Source: Shouchella rhizosphaerae (lineage in GTDB: Bacteria > Bacillota > Bacilli > Bacillales > Bacillaceae_D). Taken from it: a stretch of DNA of 64,000 nt. The notes under the pieces were generated by a model. That model was not told the origin of the DNA. It made no database searches and saw nothing but the letters and a program-made list of their open reading frames with translations. Shown piece after piece: positions 55,454 through 63,596 of this stretch. The first letter of the stretch is position 1. Every line of letters begins with the position of its first letter. The position numbers and the translations under genes were made by a program. Location of the stretch: assembly GCF_900142675.1 (NCBI RefSeq), contig NZ_FRBS01000001.1, forward strand, positions 620,001 to 684,000, written 5' to 3'.

Positions 55454-56974
55454 ATGCCTAAACAAAGCAAACAAGGCCGTTTCGAACGAAAAATTCGTAA
55501 ACAAAAACGTTCAAGCGCGAAGACGCTGGAAGAGCTCCTTGACTTGTGTCGGCGATCAAATGATTTTCATTCCTTTAAACAGGCGGACGACAATCCTTTT
55601 GAGATTTATTATTTTTCATCGATCGTCAAACCCAACGTCATCCATGAACAGATTTTGCCAGTTCTTGCTAATAAGCAACTTAAAACACTCGTTGGTGTAA
55701 AAGAAGCGATTAGAGTAGAAGAAACGAAAATTGAACATCAGTTAGCTAAAATTGAACAAGCTTTAATGCGCGGCGAAGTCCTTATTTGTCTTCAACAGGC
55801 ACCGACAGAAGCGTTGCTTGTCCCAGCACAGCAAGCTGAAACTCGTTCGATCAATCCGCCTGAAGTCGAGTTTAGTGTAGTTGGGCCAAAAGAAGCGTTT
55901 GTTGAACCGCTGTCGACCAATATTAACTTAGTGCGCAAGCGGCTGCCGATTCCAGACCTTGTCATAACCGAACGAATCGTTGGCCATTTAAGTAAAACAA
56001 AAGTAGCAATTTTACATATAGACGGCATTACAAATAATCAAGTCGTACAAACGGTCACACAACGCATTGAAGACATCGGCTTTGATGAAATCATCGATAG
56101 TTCTTATATCGCGCAATTGATTTCAGATGACTCCAATTCGATTTTCCCGCAACTGATTGATACAGAACGCCCCGACCGAGTTGCTGCGATGCTCGCCGAA
56201 GGAAAAGTTGCCGTAATTGTTGATGGCTCGCCCCATGCACTTACTGGGCCAACTTCATTTGTTGAATTTTTTTCTGCTATTGAAGATTATTTTTTGCCAT
56301 GGCCACTCGCCTCTGCTTTTCGTCTTATCCGGCTATGTGCTGTATTGTTTTCGATTTTGTCGACAGCCTTGTATGTGGCTGTGATGACGTACCATTATGA
56401 AATGATTCCGACACAACTGCTGAATACACTCGTTTCCTCGCGAAGCGGCATTCCCTTTCCGCCTATTTTTGAGGCGTTGATTCTCGAACTTGTCATTGAG
56501 TTGCTAAGAGAGGCTGGAGCACGATTGCCGAATAAAATTGGCCAAACGATTGGGATCGTTGGCGGTATTGTTATCGGAACTGCTGCCGTCGAAGCAGGCC
56601 TTACAAGCAATATACTCTTAATCATTGTTGCTTTGACTGCGCTTGCTTCCTTTACGACACCTATTTACCAAATGGGCAATACAATCCGGTTGATTCGTTT
56701 TCCTTTTATCCTTGCTGCCCAGTGGCTTGGCTTTTTAGGAGTAGCGGCTTGTTTCGCCCTCATTCTAAGCCATTTACTTGTTTTAACTTCGCTTGGACAA
56801 CCTTATTTAGCACCAATTTATCCGTTGAGAGTAACTGATTTGAAAGACTCCTTTTTTAGGTTGCCGTTTAACAAACAGAAAAAGCGCCCCGTAAGCGTAC
56901 GAGCTAAGAAACGCAAGCGCTTTAGCTCCAGCCACGACGGCAACCATCTAAAAAAGCGCGACATCGAGGAGTAA
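55454..56974 (+). CDS. Spore germination receptor A subunit (GerA/GerKA family)
   Basis: 506 residues. A long cytoplasmic N-terminal domain (about 1-280, with FSSIVKPNVIHEQILPVL and VAVIVDGSPHALTGPTSFVE) is followed by five or six helices including MIPTQLLNTLVSSRSGIPFP and IVGGIVIGTAAVEAGLTSNI. Basic C-terminal tail. With B and C subunits it forms the nutrient receptor in the inner spore membrane. CGGAGTG precedes the ATG at 55454. Expression is expected from sigma-G in the forespore, but I could not point to a clear site. Confidence 0.92.
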   Translation: MPKQSKQGRFERKIRKQKRSSAKTLEELLDLCRRSNDFHSFKQADDNPFEIYYFSSIVKPNVIHEQILPVLANKQLKTLVGVKEAIRVEETKIEHQLAKIEQALMRGEVLICLQQAPTEALLVPAQQAETRSINPPEVEFSVVGPKEAFVEPLSTNINLVRKRLPIPDLVITERIVGHLSKTKVAILHIDGITNNQVVQTVTQRIEDIGFDEIIDSSYIAQLISDDSNSIFPQLIDTERPDRVAAMLAEGKVAVIVDGSPHALTGPTSFVEFFSAIEDYFLPWPLASAFRLIRLCAVLFSILSTALYVAVMTYHYEMIPTQLLNTLVSSRSGIPFPPIFEALILELVIELLREAGARLPNKIGQTIGIVGGIVIGTAAVEAGLTSNILLIIVALTALASFTTPIYQMGNTIRLIRFPFILAAQWLGFLGVAACFALILSHLLVLTSLGQPYLAPIYPLRVTDLKDSFFRLPFNKQKKRPVSVRAKKRKRFSSSHDGNHLKKRDIEE

Positions 56975-56990
56975 AAAAAGGAGTGGACCA

Positions 56991-58106
56991 ATGATGCCAG
57001 CTACACACACTCAAGCCCCAAGTGAAAGTCGGCTACTCTCGCCGTTTTTCAGCTTTTTTATCGTTGTCGGCGCTCAAATCAGCGTTGGCGTCCTTGGTTT
57101 TGAGCGAATTATCGCTACGTTTTCAGGCCAGGACGCTTGGTTATCTGTGGTGCTGGCAGGGATGACAGTCCATGTACTCGTGTGGCTTCTATACGGCATA
57201 TTGAAGCGAGGGGAAGGAGACCTTGTCGCGATCCACAAAGCCGTGCTTGGAAAAGCAGTTGGTGGTTTGCTGAACCTTTATTTTATCGGCTATTTTGCCT
57301 TGCTTGCTTACACGGTCATTCGTACGTATATCGAGATTATTCAAATGTGGATGTTTGTCGAAGTGTATGTATGGGTATTGTTTTTGCTGCTCGTCTGCCT
57401 TGCCTATTCTTATGTAACAAATGGGCTGCGTGTCGTTGTCGGTCTTTGTGTGATTGGCCTCTTTGTTTCAGCCCCATTGCTTTTGGCAAATTATTTTGCA
57501 TTTACACATGCGAATGTTAGCAATCTGTTCCCTTTGTTCGAACATTCACCGCAAGCCATTCTCCTCGGCAGCAAAGCAATGACGCTTAATATGCTCGGCT
57601 TCGAGGTTTTATTGGTTGCCTATCCCTTTTTAAAAAACGGTCCTGCATCGCAAAAATGGAGCCATTTAGCGGTCTTCACAACCACACTCATCTACACGCT
57701 TGCAATTGTGTTAACGACTATCTATTTTAATCAAAATCAACTTAATCAAACGATTTGGGCCACAATTACCTTATGGAAAGTCGTCGATTTGTCCGTCATC
57801 GAACGCTTTGAGTACATTGGTATTTCGACTTGGCTATTTGTTGTGTTGCCTACCATTTGCTTGCTGCTTTGGGCAGCAAGCCGCATTGCAAACCAAGCCT
57901 TCTCCATCAAACAACGCACCGGATTGCGCCTGTTAATTGTCTTGCTGTTTGTTTGCTCCTTTTTCGTCGTAGGGCGTAAGGAAGTCAATCAATTGAATGA
58001 TATGACAGCCGCAATTGGCTTTTGGACCATTATTACTTACGTCCCATTCTTATACATTGCCCAAAAAGTAAAGCTTGCTGTTATTAAAGGAGGGAACAAA
58101 CGATGA
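56991..58106 (+). CDS. Spore germination receptor B subunit (GerB/GerKB family)
   Basis: 371 residues, ten helices, an APC-superfamily permease-like protein (endospore germination permease). VVGAQISVGVLGFERIIA and LNLYFIGYFALLAYTVIRTY are family blocks. The subunit is thought to bind the germinant; the ligand cannot be read from sequence. AAGGAG precedes the ATG; 16 bases after the A gene, and its end overlaps the C gene by 4 bases. Confidence 0.92.
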   Translation: MMPATHTQAPSESRLLSPFFSFFIVVGAQISVGVLGFERIIATFSGQDAWLSVVLAGMTVHVLVWLLYGILKRGEGDLVAIHKAVLGKAVGGLLNLYFIGYFALLAYTVIRTYIEIIQMWMFVEVYVWVLFLLLVCLAYSYVTNGLRVVVGLCVIGLFVSAPLLLANYFAFTHANVSNLFPLFEHSPQAILLGSKAMTLNMLGFEVLLVAYPFLKNGPASQKWSHLAVFTTTLIYTLAIVLTTIYFNQNQLNQTIWATITLWKVVDLSVIERFEYIGISTWLFVVLPTICLLLWAASRIANQAFSIKQRTGLRLLIVLLFVCSFFVVGRKEVNQLNDMTAAIGFWTIITYVPFLYIAQKVKLAVIKGGNKR

Positions 58107-59176
58107 AAAAATGGCTGCTTGCCCTTTGCTGCGTTTTAGTGCTAGGAGGATGCGCGCCTCGTACAAAAGTGATTGAAGACATTCAGCTCATTCAAGCAAT
58201 TGGCTATGATTATGTGAATAAAAACGAATTCAGGAGCGTAGCGAGTTCACTCATCGTCCTTCCTAGCGAGGAAACGCTGCCGCAAACAAAAGTATTTACT
58301 GCTACCGGAAATACTTCCCGGATCACACAAAAAAAAATGCAAACAGAGTCTTCCAAATACATGGTTGTCGGCCGGATTGGGCTCATGTTGTTTCAAGACC
58401 GCCTTGCCGAAGACGGCATTTTTTATTTTTTAAATGTCCACCAACGGGATTCAATGATCGGACGCAATCTTCGCCCTGCGATTGTTGAAGGAAAAACATT
58501 CGATTTGCTCTCTAAAAATTACCATTTAGACACGACTGTTTATCAATATTTAAATGAATTACTTGAACAGAGTGAACGGGAAATTTACCCACGTGTCACA
58601 CTGCATACCGCCTTATACCAATATTACGCAGAAGGCACTGATATGTTTTTGCCCATCATTAAAGGCAATGATGATCACGCTCGTGTAACAGGCTTGGCAT
58701 TGTTTAAAGAGGACCGTTATATCGATAAGCTGAATGTCCATGAAGCTTCCTTTTTTAAATTGCTTTCAGAGCCGTTCCGAGGTGGTTTTTACCAAGTGCA
58801 AATTAGCAGTGATTCGTTTGCAAGCCTTGAGAATGTCCAAGCAACACCGCAATACACGATTACCAAAGACGATAACGGCTTACATGTTTCTATTCTCGTC
58901 TACATGAAAGGCGTTGTTAGTGAAAGTGGCGGCTTAAGCATGAGTGCCAAAGACCTCACTAAAATAAAAGAGCTCGGCATTCAACAGTTCGAAGAGCAAA
59001 TGCAAACACTAGTTAACAGGTTCCAACAGCGCGGCATCGATCCGATTGGCCTTGGCGACGTGGCCAGTAGCAAAATCCGCCATTTGAATATGGAGCAATG
59101 GCATGACACTTACCCATCTCTTGATATTGATGTCAACGTCGATCTAACCGTGATCGGAAGCGGCATTACAGATTAA
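58103..59176 (+). CDS. Spore germination receptor C subunit, lipoprotein (GerC/GerKC family)
   Basis: 357 residues. Lipobox VLGGC with cysteine at residue 17; then the GerC fold (IQAIGYDYVNKNEF, VGRIGLMLFQDRLAEDGIF, ALYQYYAEGTDMFLPIIKG). The C-terminal domain has RGIDPIGLGDVASSKIR. It completes the A-B-C receptor operon. The ATG overlaps the B-gene stop. Confidence 0.93.
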   Translation: MKKWLLALCCVLVLGGCAPRTKVIEDIQLIQAIGYDYVNKNEFRSVASSLIVLPSEETLPQTKVFTATGNTSRITQKKMQTESSKYMVVGRIGLMLFQDRLAEDGIFYFLNVHQRDSMIGRNLRPAIVEGKTFDLLSKNYHLDTTVYQYLNELLEQSEREIYPRVTLHTALYQYYAEGTDMFLPIIKGNDDHARVTGLALFKEDRYIDKLNVHEASFFKLLSEPFRGGFYQVQISSDSFASLENVQATPQYTITKDDNGLHVSILVYMKGVVSESGGLSMSAKDLTKIKELGIQQFEEQMQTLVNRFQQRGIDPIGLGDVASSKIRHLNMEQWHDTYPSLDIDVNVDLTVIGSGITD

Positions 59177-59217
59177 AGCGTCAAACCCGTATCTGTCTTT
59201 AGGCACAACTTGGTGAT

Positions 59218-59427
59218 TTAATAAACTGCAACTAAAAAATCGCTCTTGCTGTATACTCGGATTGGAATATCAGGATACTCTTTTTTCAAAGAAGGAATTT
59301 GTTGCAATGCTTTTTCCTTTTTCTTGTAATACTCAGGCTTACCTACCCGCTGCCCTGCTTCATCAATGAGCGTAATCAGCCACATTGCCTCAAATACGTC
59401 GTATGTGATTTCAATTCTGCTATCCAT
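59218..59427 (-). CDS. Small hypothetical protein, 69 residues
   Basis: Begins MDSRIEITYDVFEAMWLITL; predicted small alpha/beta protein with a lysine-rich helix (YKKKEKALQQIPSLKKEYPD) and a hydrophobic C-terminal strand. GGAGG lies 9 bases before the ATG at 59427, which decides against an ATG eight codons earlier. It could be reached by transcription from the small-RNA region to its right if that terminator is leaky. Not recognised. Confidence 0.65.
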   Translation of the reverse strand: MDSRIEITYDVFEAMWLITLIDEAGQRVGKPEYYKKKEKALQQIPSLKKEYPDIPIRVYSKSDFLVAVY

Positions 59428-59549
59428 AAAAACAAGCCTCCATTTATTCATTGATACTGTTTCATATCATTGTAGCAAAAAAGCAAGAAAAATGTCGATT
59501 TTTCTTGCTTTTTGTTCCTACTGCGATTAAGAAAATGGATTCTGCAAGC

Positions 59550-59620
59550 AAAAAAAGCCTTTGCCGCAATGGCAAAGGCTTCAAAGGAAAACTTTGAAAA
59601 GGGATAAGGGGGATCTTACA
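59550..59620 (-). ncRNA. Candidate Fur-regulated small RNA, FsrA-like
   Basis: About 70 bases between a strong Fur-overlapped promoter and a strong terminator, without any ORF. Features: a C-rich single-stranded 5' part (GATCCCCCTTATCCC on the minus strand, 59614-59600), a small hairpin TTCAAAG/CTTTGAA, and the terminator stem AGCCTTTGCC/GGCAAAGGCT followed by seven T. C-rich unpaired stretches, size (B. subtilis FsrA is about 84 bases) and Fur control are hallmarks of FsrA, which represses iron-rich enzymes. Homology to FsrA was not tested. Confidence 0.72.
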
Positions 59621-59626
59621 AACTAA

Positions 59627-59655
59627 ATGATAATGAATATCATTTTCAATGTCAA
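59627..59655 (-). promoter_or_regulatory. Fur box and promoter of the small RNA
   Basis: Minus-strand -35 TTGACA (59655-59650), 17-base spacer, -10 TATCAT (59632-59627). The Fur site TGATAATGAATATCA at 59628-59642 agrees with the 7-1-7 consensus at 13 of 14 positions and covers the -10 and half of the spacer. Confidence 0.85.
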
Positions 59656-59688
59656 GCCCTTTTTGTGCTTTCTTCTTTAAAATGCCTT

Positions 59689-59754
59689 TAAAAAAGGAGC
59701 TGATTTTGGTCAGCTCCAATCATGGCTCACCCCACTACCAGAAAGAAGGGAGAT
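59689..59754 (-). ncRNA. Second candidate short RNA upstream of the Fur-controlled RNA
   Basis: From a consensus-like promoter (59761-59789) to a terminator with stem GGAGCTGA/TCAGCTCC (59696-59717) and a run of seven A on the plus strand, i.e. T in the RNA. About 66 bases, containing GTAGTGGGGTGAG. A 15-codon frame starting inside it runs through the terminator and is unlikely to be translated. No family recognised. Confidence 0.55.
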
Positions 59755-59760
59755 AACTGT

Positions 59761-59789
59761 ATTATAACGAATTGCATTTTTGCTGTAAA
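59761..59789 (-). promoter_or_regulatory. Promoter of the second short RNA
   Basis: Minus-strand -35 TTTACA (59789-59784), 17-base spacer, -10 TATAAT (59766-59761), one mismatch to the sigma-A consensus in twelve positions. No operator recognised. Confidence 0.75.
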
Positions 59790-59830
59790 CAAAAAAAGTT
59801 GACCGAAGGAAACTTTTTGACCCACAACTA

Positions 59831-59869
59831 AAAATGGCAACAGCACCGATCAAGGGCTGTTGCCATTTT
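59831..59869 (-). terminator. Terminator of the chemoreceptor gene
   Basis: Fourteen-base stem AAAATGGCAACAGC/GCTGTTGCCATTTT with an 11-base loop, then TAG; 6 bases after the chemoreceptor stop. Confidence 0.88.
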
Positions 59870-59874
59870 ATTCA

Positions 59875-61104
59875 TTAAGCCAACTGCGTATCGAGTTCGT
59901 AAACAACATCTGTTAAAACAGTCGCTGAAGCGGAGATTTCTTGCATCGATGCGCTCAGTTCTTCCACCACTGCCGCTACATGTTGTACGCTGCCATTTGC
60001 TTGTGCCGCTATCGCAGAAATGTCGGCAATCGTGCCCGAAATGCTGTCCATATGGCTAGAAACTTCGCGGATAGATTCTGAGACATCTTGGATGAACTCA
60101 TCGACTTCCAGAGCATTGTCGTAAATGTCTTTAAAGACAATGCCAACTTCACGGCTCATCGTTATCCCGTCTTCCACAGAAATAGTGCTTTTTTCAATCA
60201 CTTCGGCTGCTTGTCTGCTTTGCTGGTGAATTTCAGAAATGATCTCTTGAATATCGCTTGTCGCAACATTTGTTTGTTCTGCCAATGATCGTACTTCGTT
60301 AGCGACCACAGCAAATCCCCTTCCATGTTCGCCTGCCCGCGCTGCTTCAATTTCTGCATTAAGGGCCAGCAAATTGGTTTGCTTTGAGATGCCGACAATA
60401 AACGTGAGAATGTGTTCAATTTGCTCTGTCTTTTTTCCAAGCTCACGAATGACTTCGTGGGAATGCTGGACATGATCGCCAATCAGATCAATTTGGGCCG
60501 TAATATTTTCGACGGCTTTGTTCCCGTTTTTAGTATGGGTTAAAGCCGTTTGCGAAGATTGGGCGACAAATTCGGTGCTCTCTAATACTTCTTTTACGTT
60601 AAAGACAATTTCCGCAGCTGTGCTATTCACGTTTTGGATAGCTTCTACTTGTCCTGTGTTGCCTGCCGCTACTTCCTGCATCACTTCTGCAATCTCCGCT
60701 ACGCCTTCGCTAGTTTCAGCGGCAGATGCTTGCAATTGGGCGGAAACGGTAGTTGTTTTTGCAGTTAGCTCGTTGTTCTTTTCTTGATTGTCTTTTACCG
60801 TTAGCGCCTCAAGCAGCATATCGAGCTGACTCGCAGCTTTCCCTTCTTTAATTGCACCAAAATTGACCTGTTGTTCTGCTTTTTTTAAAGGGGCAAACAT
60901 ACGCTTAGAGAAATAGCTAGCAAGGAGCACGGTGAGTCCGCTGGCAATTATAAGGCTCACCCATAGTTCAAAACGAGCAAACGAAAGGGGATAACTAAGT
61001 TGCCCGGCAAGCGCCAGCACAACAACCGGAACAATCATTGCTATAAGGGTGCAGCCAGCTAATCGAATTTGCAGTTGCTTATAAACTGAACCTTTTCTTT
61101 TCAT
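59875..61104 (-). CDS. Methyl-accepting chemotaxis protein without an extracellular sensor domain
   Basis: 409 residues. Two N-terminal helices (about 20-35 and 46-65) are separated by only some ten residues, so there is no external ligand domain. A short linker leads to a complete signalling domain with the invariant hairpin tip [20 protein letters not shown] near residue 255 and a CheW-binding region. It must sense a cytoplasmic or membrane signal, or a partner protein. Follows the STAS-like gene by 27 bases in the same operon. Confidence 0.9.
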   Translation of the reverse strand: MKRKGSVYKQLQIRLAGCTLIAMIVPVVVLALAGQLSYPLSFARFELWVSLIIASGLTVLLASYFSKRMFAPLKKAEQQVNFGAIKEGKAASQLDMLLEALTVKDNQEKNNELTAKTTTVSAQLQASAAETSEGVAEIAEVMQEVAAGNTGQVEAIQNVNSTAAEIVFNVKEVLESTEFVAQSSQTALTHTKNGNKAVENITAQIDLIGDHVQHSHEVIRELGKKTEQIEHILTFIVGISKQTNLLALNAEIEAARAGEHGRGFAVVANEVRSLAEQTNVATSDIQEIISEIHQQSRQAAEVIEKSTISVEDGITMSREVGIVFKDIYDNALEVDEFIQDVSESIREVSSHMDSISGTIADISAIAAQANGSVQHVAAVVEELSASMQEISASATVLTDVVYELDTQLA

Positions 61105-61131
61105 ATTTGCTAACCGTGCCTTTCCGTGTGT

Positions 61132-61509
61132 TTACATTTTAAAATCGGGAGCGCCGATAAATGCAAGCGCCTGGTCTAAATCGGTAAATGCCCGCACGCT
61201 TTCATATGTTCCGGCCTTTTTTGACAAGCGGTTTAACTGCATTTTCAACGTAACACTTGGCGTAATTGTTGCATTCTTATCAACATTGCTAGCTACCCAC
61301 TCCATTAATTCTCCCCATATTTCGCTCACTTCTGGTTTGGCAACCGTTTTAATATGGCTATTGTCATTTAGGAATTTCTTTATGCCTGGCTTGCTTAGTT
61401 CGCTTTTGACAAAAGCTGCTTGTTCTTTCGCTTCCTCCACAGTCGCAGCCATTTCCAAATACTTAAAGTAAAAAACGTCATCTTTTATTTTCGTTTCAAA
61501 TTTTGCCAT
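61132..61509 (-). CDS. STAS/SpoIIAA-like small protein, possible chemoreceptor partner
   Basis: 125 residues, one soluble domain. Alternating strands and helices and the end SVRAFTDLDQALAFIGAPDF resemble the STAS/SpoIIAA-like fold found in small ligand-binding regulators. The match is weak and the family uncertain. GGGGGA lies 7 bases before the ATG at 61509. Placed directly before the sensorless chemoreceptor gene, it may supply the sensing function; this is inference. Confidence 0.55.
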   Translation of the reverse strand: MAKFETKIKDDVFYFKYLEMAATVEEAKEQAAFVKSELSKPGIKKFLNDNSHIKTVAKPEVSEIWGELMEWVASNVDKNATITPSVTLKMQLNRLSKKAGTYESVRAFTDLDQALAFIGAPDFKM

Positions 61510-61572
61510 TTTTGCTTCCCCCAATTCAAATGTTGTTAAACCGAAAAATCAGTCTTGATATGTGGCTAATTG

Positions 61573-61944
61573 CTATGGTGTGTATTCATCCCATACTTGC
61601 TTAAATACAAATAAGGCATGGATGGCTTTTGGAAATCCGGCATACGCACTACAATGATTAATGACTTCCAAAATCTCTTCCTTTGACACCCCGACACGCA
61701 ATGCTGCTTTGTAATGATAGGTTAGCCCCCTGCCTTGGTCCCCTTGTGTAATTAAAGAAGAAAGCGTAATTAACGCCCGTTGTTTTAAGTCAAGTGCGTC
61801 TCCCGCATATACATCGCCATAACCAAACTCAAGCGCTAGCTTCGCAAGGCGCGGCGAAAACGCTTCGACTGCCTCCATGGCCTCGATCCCTGCTTCGCCC
61901 GCCATCTCTTCAATTTGTTTCCATCCTAATTGTGCTTTTTCCAT
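61573..61944 (-). CDS. Carboxymuconolactone-decarboxylase-family protein (AhpD-like fold)
   Basis: 123 residues. LKQRALITLSSLITQGDQGR, LRVGVSKEEILEVINHCSAY and GFPKAIHALFVFKQVWDEY match the CMD family. The two cysteines of AhpD peroxidase (CxxC) are missing; only the E and H positions remain, so it is not an AhpD reductant. Gap of 17 bases to the TPP-enzyme gene upstream on the same strand: probably one operon and a shared pathway. Confidence 0.85.
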   Translation of the reverse strand: MEKAQLGWKQIEEMAGEAGIEAMEAVEAFSPRLAKLALEFGYGDVYAGDALDLKQRALITLSSLITQGDQGRGLTYHYKAALRVGVSKEEILEVINHCSAYAGFPKAIHALFVFKQVWDEYTP

Positions 61945-61961
61945 GGTTTGAGTTCCTTTCT

Positions 61962-63596
61962 TTACCCTCGTCCGAGCGTTGGCGGCGTCTCTTCTTTGCT
62001 GACCATGACTTCAACCACTACCGGCCCCTCAAATCGGTTCCCTTTTTGCACCGCTTCTTTCACTTCTGCAACAGTGTTGCAGCGAAACCCTTTTGCCCCT
62101 AAAGATTCTGCAAATAGGGCAGCATTGATTTCCTGTTCATACCTTGTTCCTGCTGTCCGACCTAAATTATGCTTCATTCCTTTGTCAACCATATCAAGCA
62201 TGCCATTATTAAAGACAACGAATAGGACATTCGTTTTTTGGTCGACTGCTGTAGCGATTTCTGTCCCGTGCATGTATAAGCAGCCATCTCCAGTAAAACA
62301 AGCAATTGGTCGTTGAGGTTGAGCCATCTTTGCCCCTATTGAAAGACCGATCGCATGGCCCATTGCCCCAAACACATCATCGAAGTAAAACGTTCCCGGC
62401 ACCAATGTACGAAAATGCTTAATTGCATAAAACGTGTGGCTGCCGTCATCTCCATAAACAACAGTGTCTGCTGGCAGCACTTCCCGAAGTGCGCCCATTG
62501 TTTGCGCAGTAGAAAGTCGATCACAACCATCGACTGGCGCGCGGTTCCTGTCTCTGTACTCTCGCAAATCAACCTGTTGCCGTTGTGGAAACTCCTTTGC
62601 CTCAAGCAACAGTTGCTGTAAATTGATTTTGGCGTCTCCTTGGACAAATAGCGTATCAGCAGGCAGCGATTTCCCGACAAATAGCCCTTGATAATCAAAA
62701 TGGAGCACTTGACTTGGCATTCCTCCTGCTGTAAGCCCTACTGTTGACATATCGCTTAGTTTTGAGCCTACTACAAGAAGCAAGTCAATCGGCTTGTCTT
62801 TTACATAAGCAGCAGCTCCTTCTGTACCGCCTAATCCGAGACTGCCAAGAGAAAGAGGATGATCGGTCACAAACGTCCCTTTTCCACCAGGAGTCGTCAC
62901 AACAGGTATACTCCACTTTTCCGCTACTTGTTCCACTTCCTTGTAAGCACCAGAAAAATGGGCACCTTTCCCAACTAGCATGAGTGGACGTTTTGCTCTA
63001 TTCAACGCTTTAATGGCTAGTTGAATGTTTCCTGAGCGTATGTGGTCTTGCACCGGTAAACGAGAAAGCGTAAATTCATCCACTTCCTCAATCAAAATAT
63101 CCAACGGAACGGACAAATGGACCGGCCCCTTTGCTCCTGTCAACGCCTGTTCTTCCGCATGCTGTAAATAGCGCTTGAGCATTCCTTTGCTTTCGACTTT
63201 CGCACTGAATTTTGTAACAGGCTTGAACAAAGCTACTAAATCAGTGCCAAACATGCTTGAATCTTGGCCAAGCGCCATCCCTGATTGTGAAAGTGGCGGA
63301 TGTCCTGTAATGAATAAAACGGGTGCATGGAAGGCTTGAGCCTGGGCAGCCGCAGTAATCATGTTTGTGCCACCTGGACCAGACGTCCCAATTGCCACTC
63401 CTAGTCCGCCTGTTTGCAGGGCATATCCAGTAGCCATAAAGCCTGCGCCACCTTCATGTCTAGCCAGGACAAACGATACTCCACTTTCCTCCATCGCCAA
63501 AATCAGTGGAACAACCGGTTTTCCAGGAACGCCAAAAACTGTCTTGCAACCTTTTTCCTTTATAAATTTCACTATCATTGACGCAACTTTTGGCAT
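61962..63596 (-). CDS. Thiamine-diphosphate-dependent enzyme (acetolactate synthase / benzoylformate decarboxylase-like)
   Basis: 544 residues, three-domain TPP enzyme. The cofactor-activating Glu48 lies in ARHEGGAGFMATGYA; GTSGPGGTNMITAAAQA is the usual N-domain motif; the TPP-Mg motif runs from GDGCLYMHG at 436 to NNG at 463-465. Too divergent from IlvB to be the biosynthetic enzyme by sight, and no small subunit gene is nearby; a catabolic 2-oxoacid decarboxylase or carboligase acting with the CMD protein is likely. GGGAGGAGTATG forms the ribosome site and start. Confidence 0.85.
   Translation of the reverse strand: MPKVASMIVKFIKEKGCKTVFGVPGKPVVPLILAMEESGVSFVLARHEGGAGFMATGYALQTGGLGVAIGTSGPGGTNMITAAAQAQAFHAPVLFITGHPPLSQSGMALGQDSSMFGTDLVALFKPVTKFSAKVESKGMLKRYLQHAEEQALTGAKGPVHLSVPLDILIEEVDEFTLSRLPVQDHIRSGNIQLAIKALNRAKRPLMLVGKGAHFSGAYKEVEQVAEKWSIPVVTTPGGKGTFVTDHPLSLGSLGLGGTEGAAAYVKDKPIDLLLVVGSKLSDMSTVGLTAGGMPSQVLHFDYQGLFVGKSLPADTLFVQGDAKINLQQLLLEAKEFPQRQQVDLREYRDRNRAPVDGCDRLSTAQTMGALREVLPADTVVYGDDGSHTFYAIKHFRTLVPGTFYFDDVFGAMGHAIGLSIGAKMAQPQRPIACFTGDGCLYMHGTEIATAVDQKTNVLFVVFNNGMLDMVDKGMKHNLGRTAGTRYEQEINAALFAESLGAKGFRCNTVAEVKEAVQKGNRFEGPVVVEVMVSKEETPPTLGRG

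Noticed and set aside
59462-59719. 85-codon minus-strand frame across the small-RNA locus
   Set aside because: It runs through a promoter, a Fur box and a terminator, its start is inside another terminator, and it has no ribosome site.
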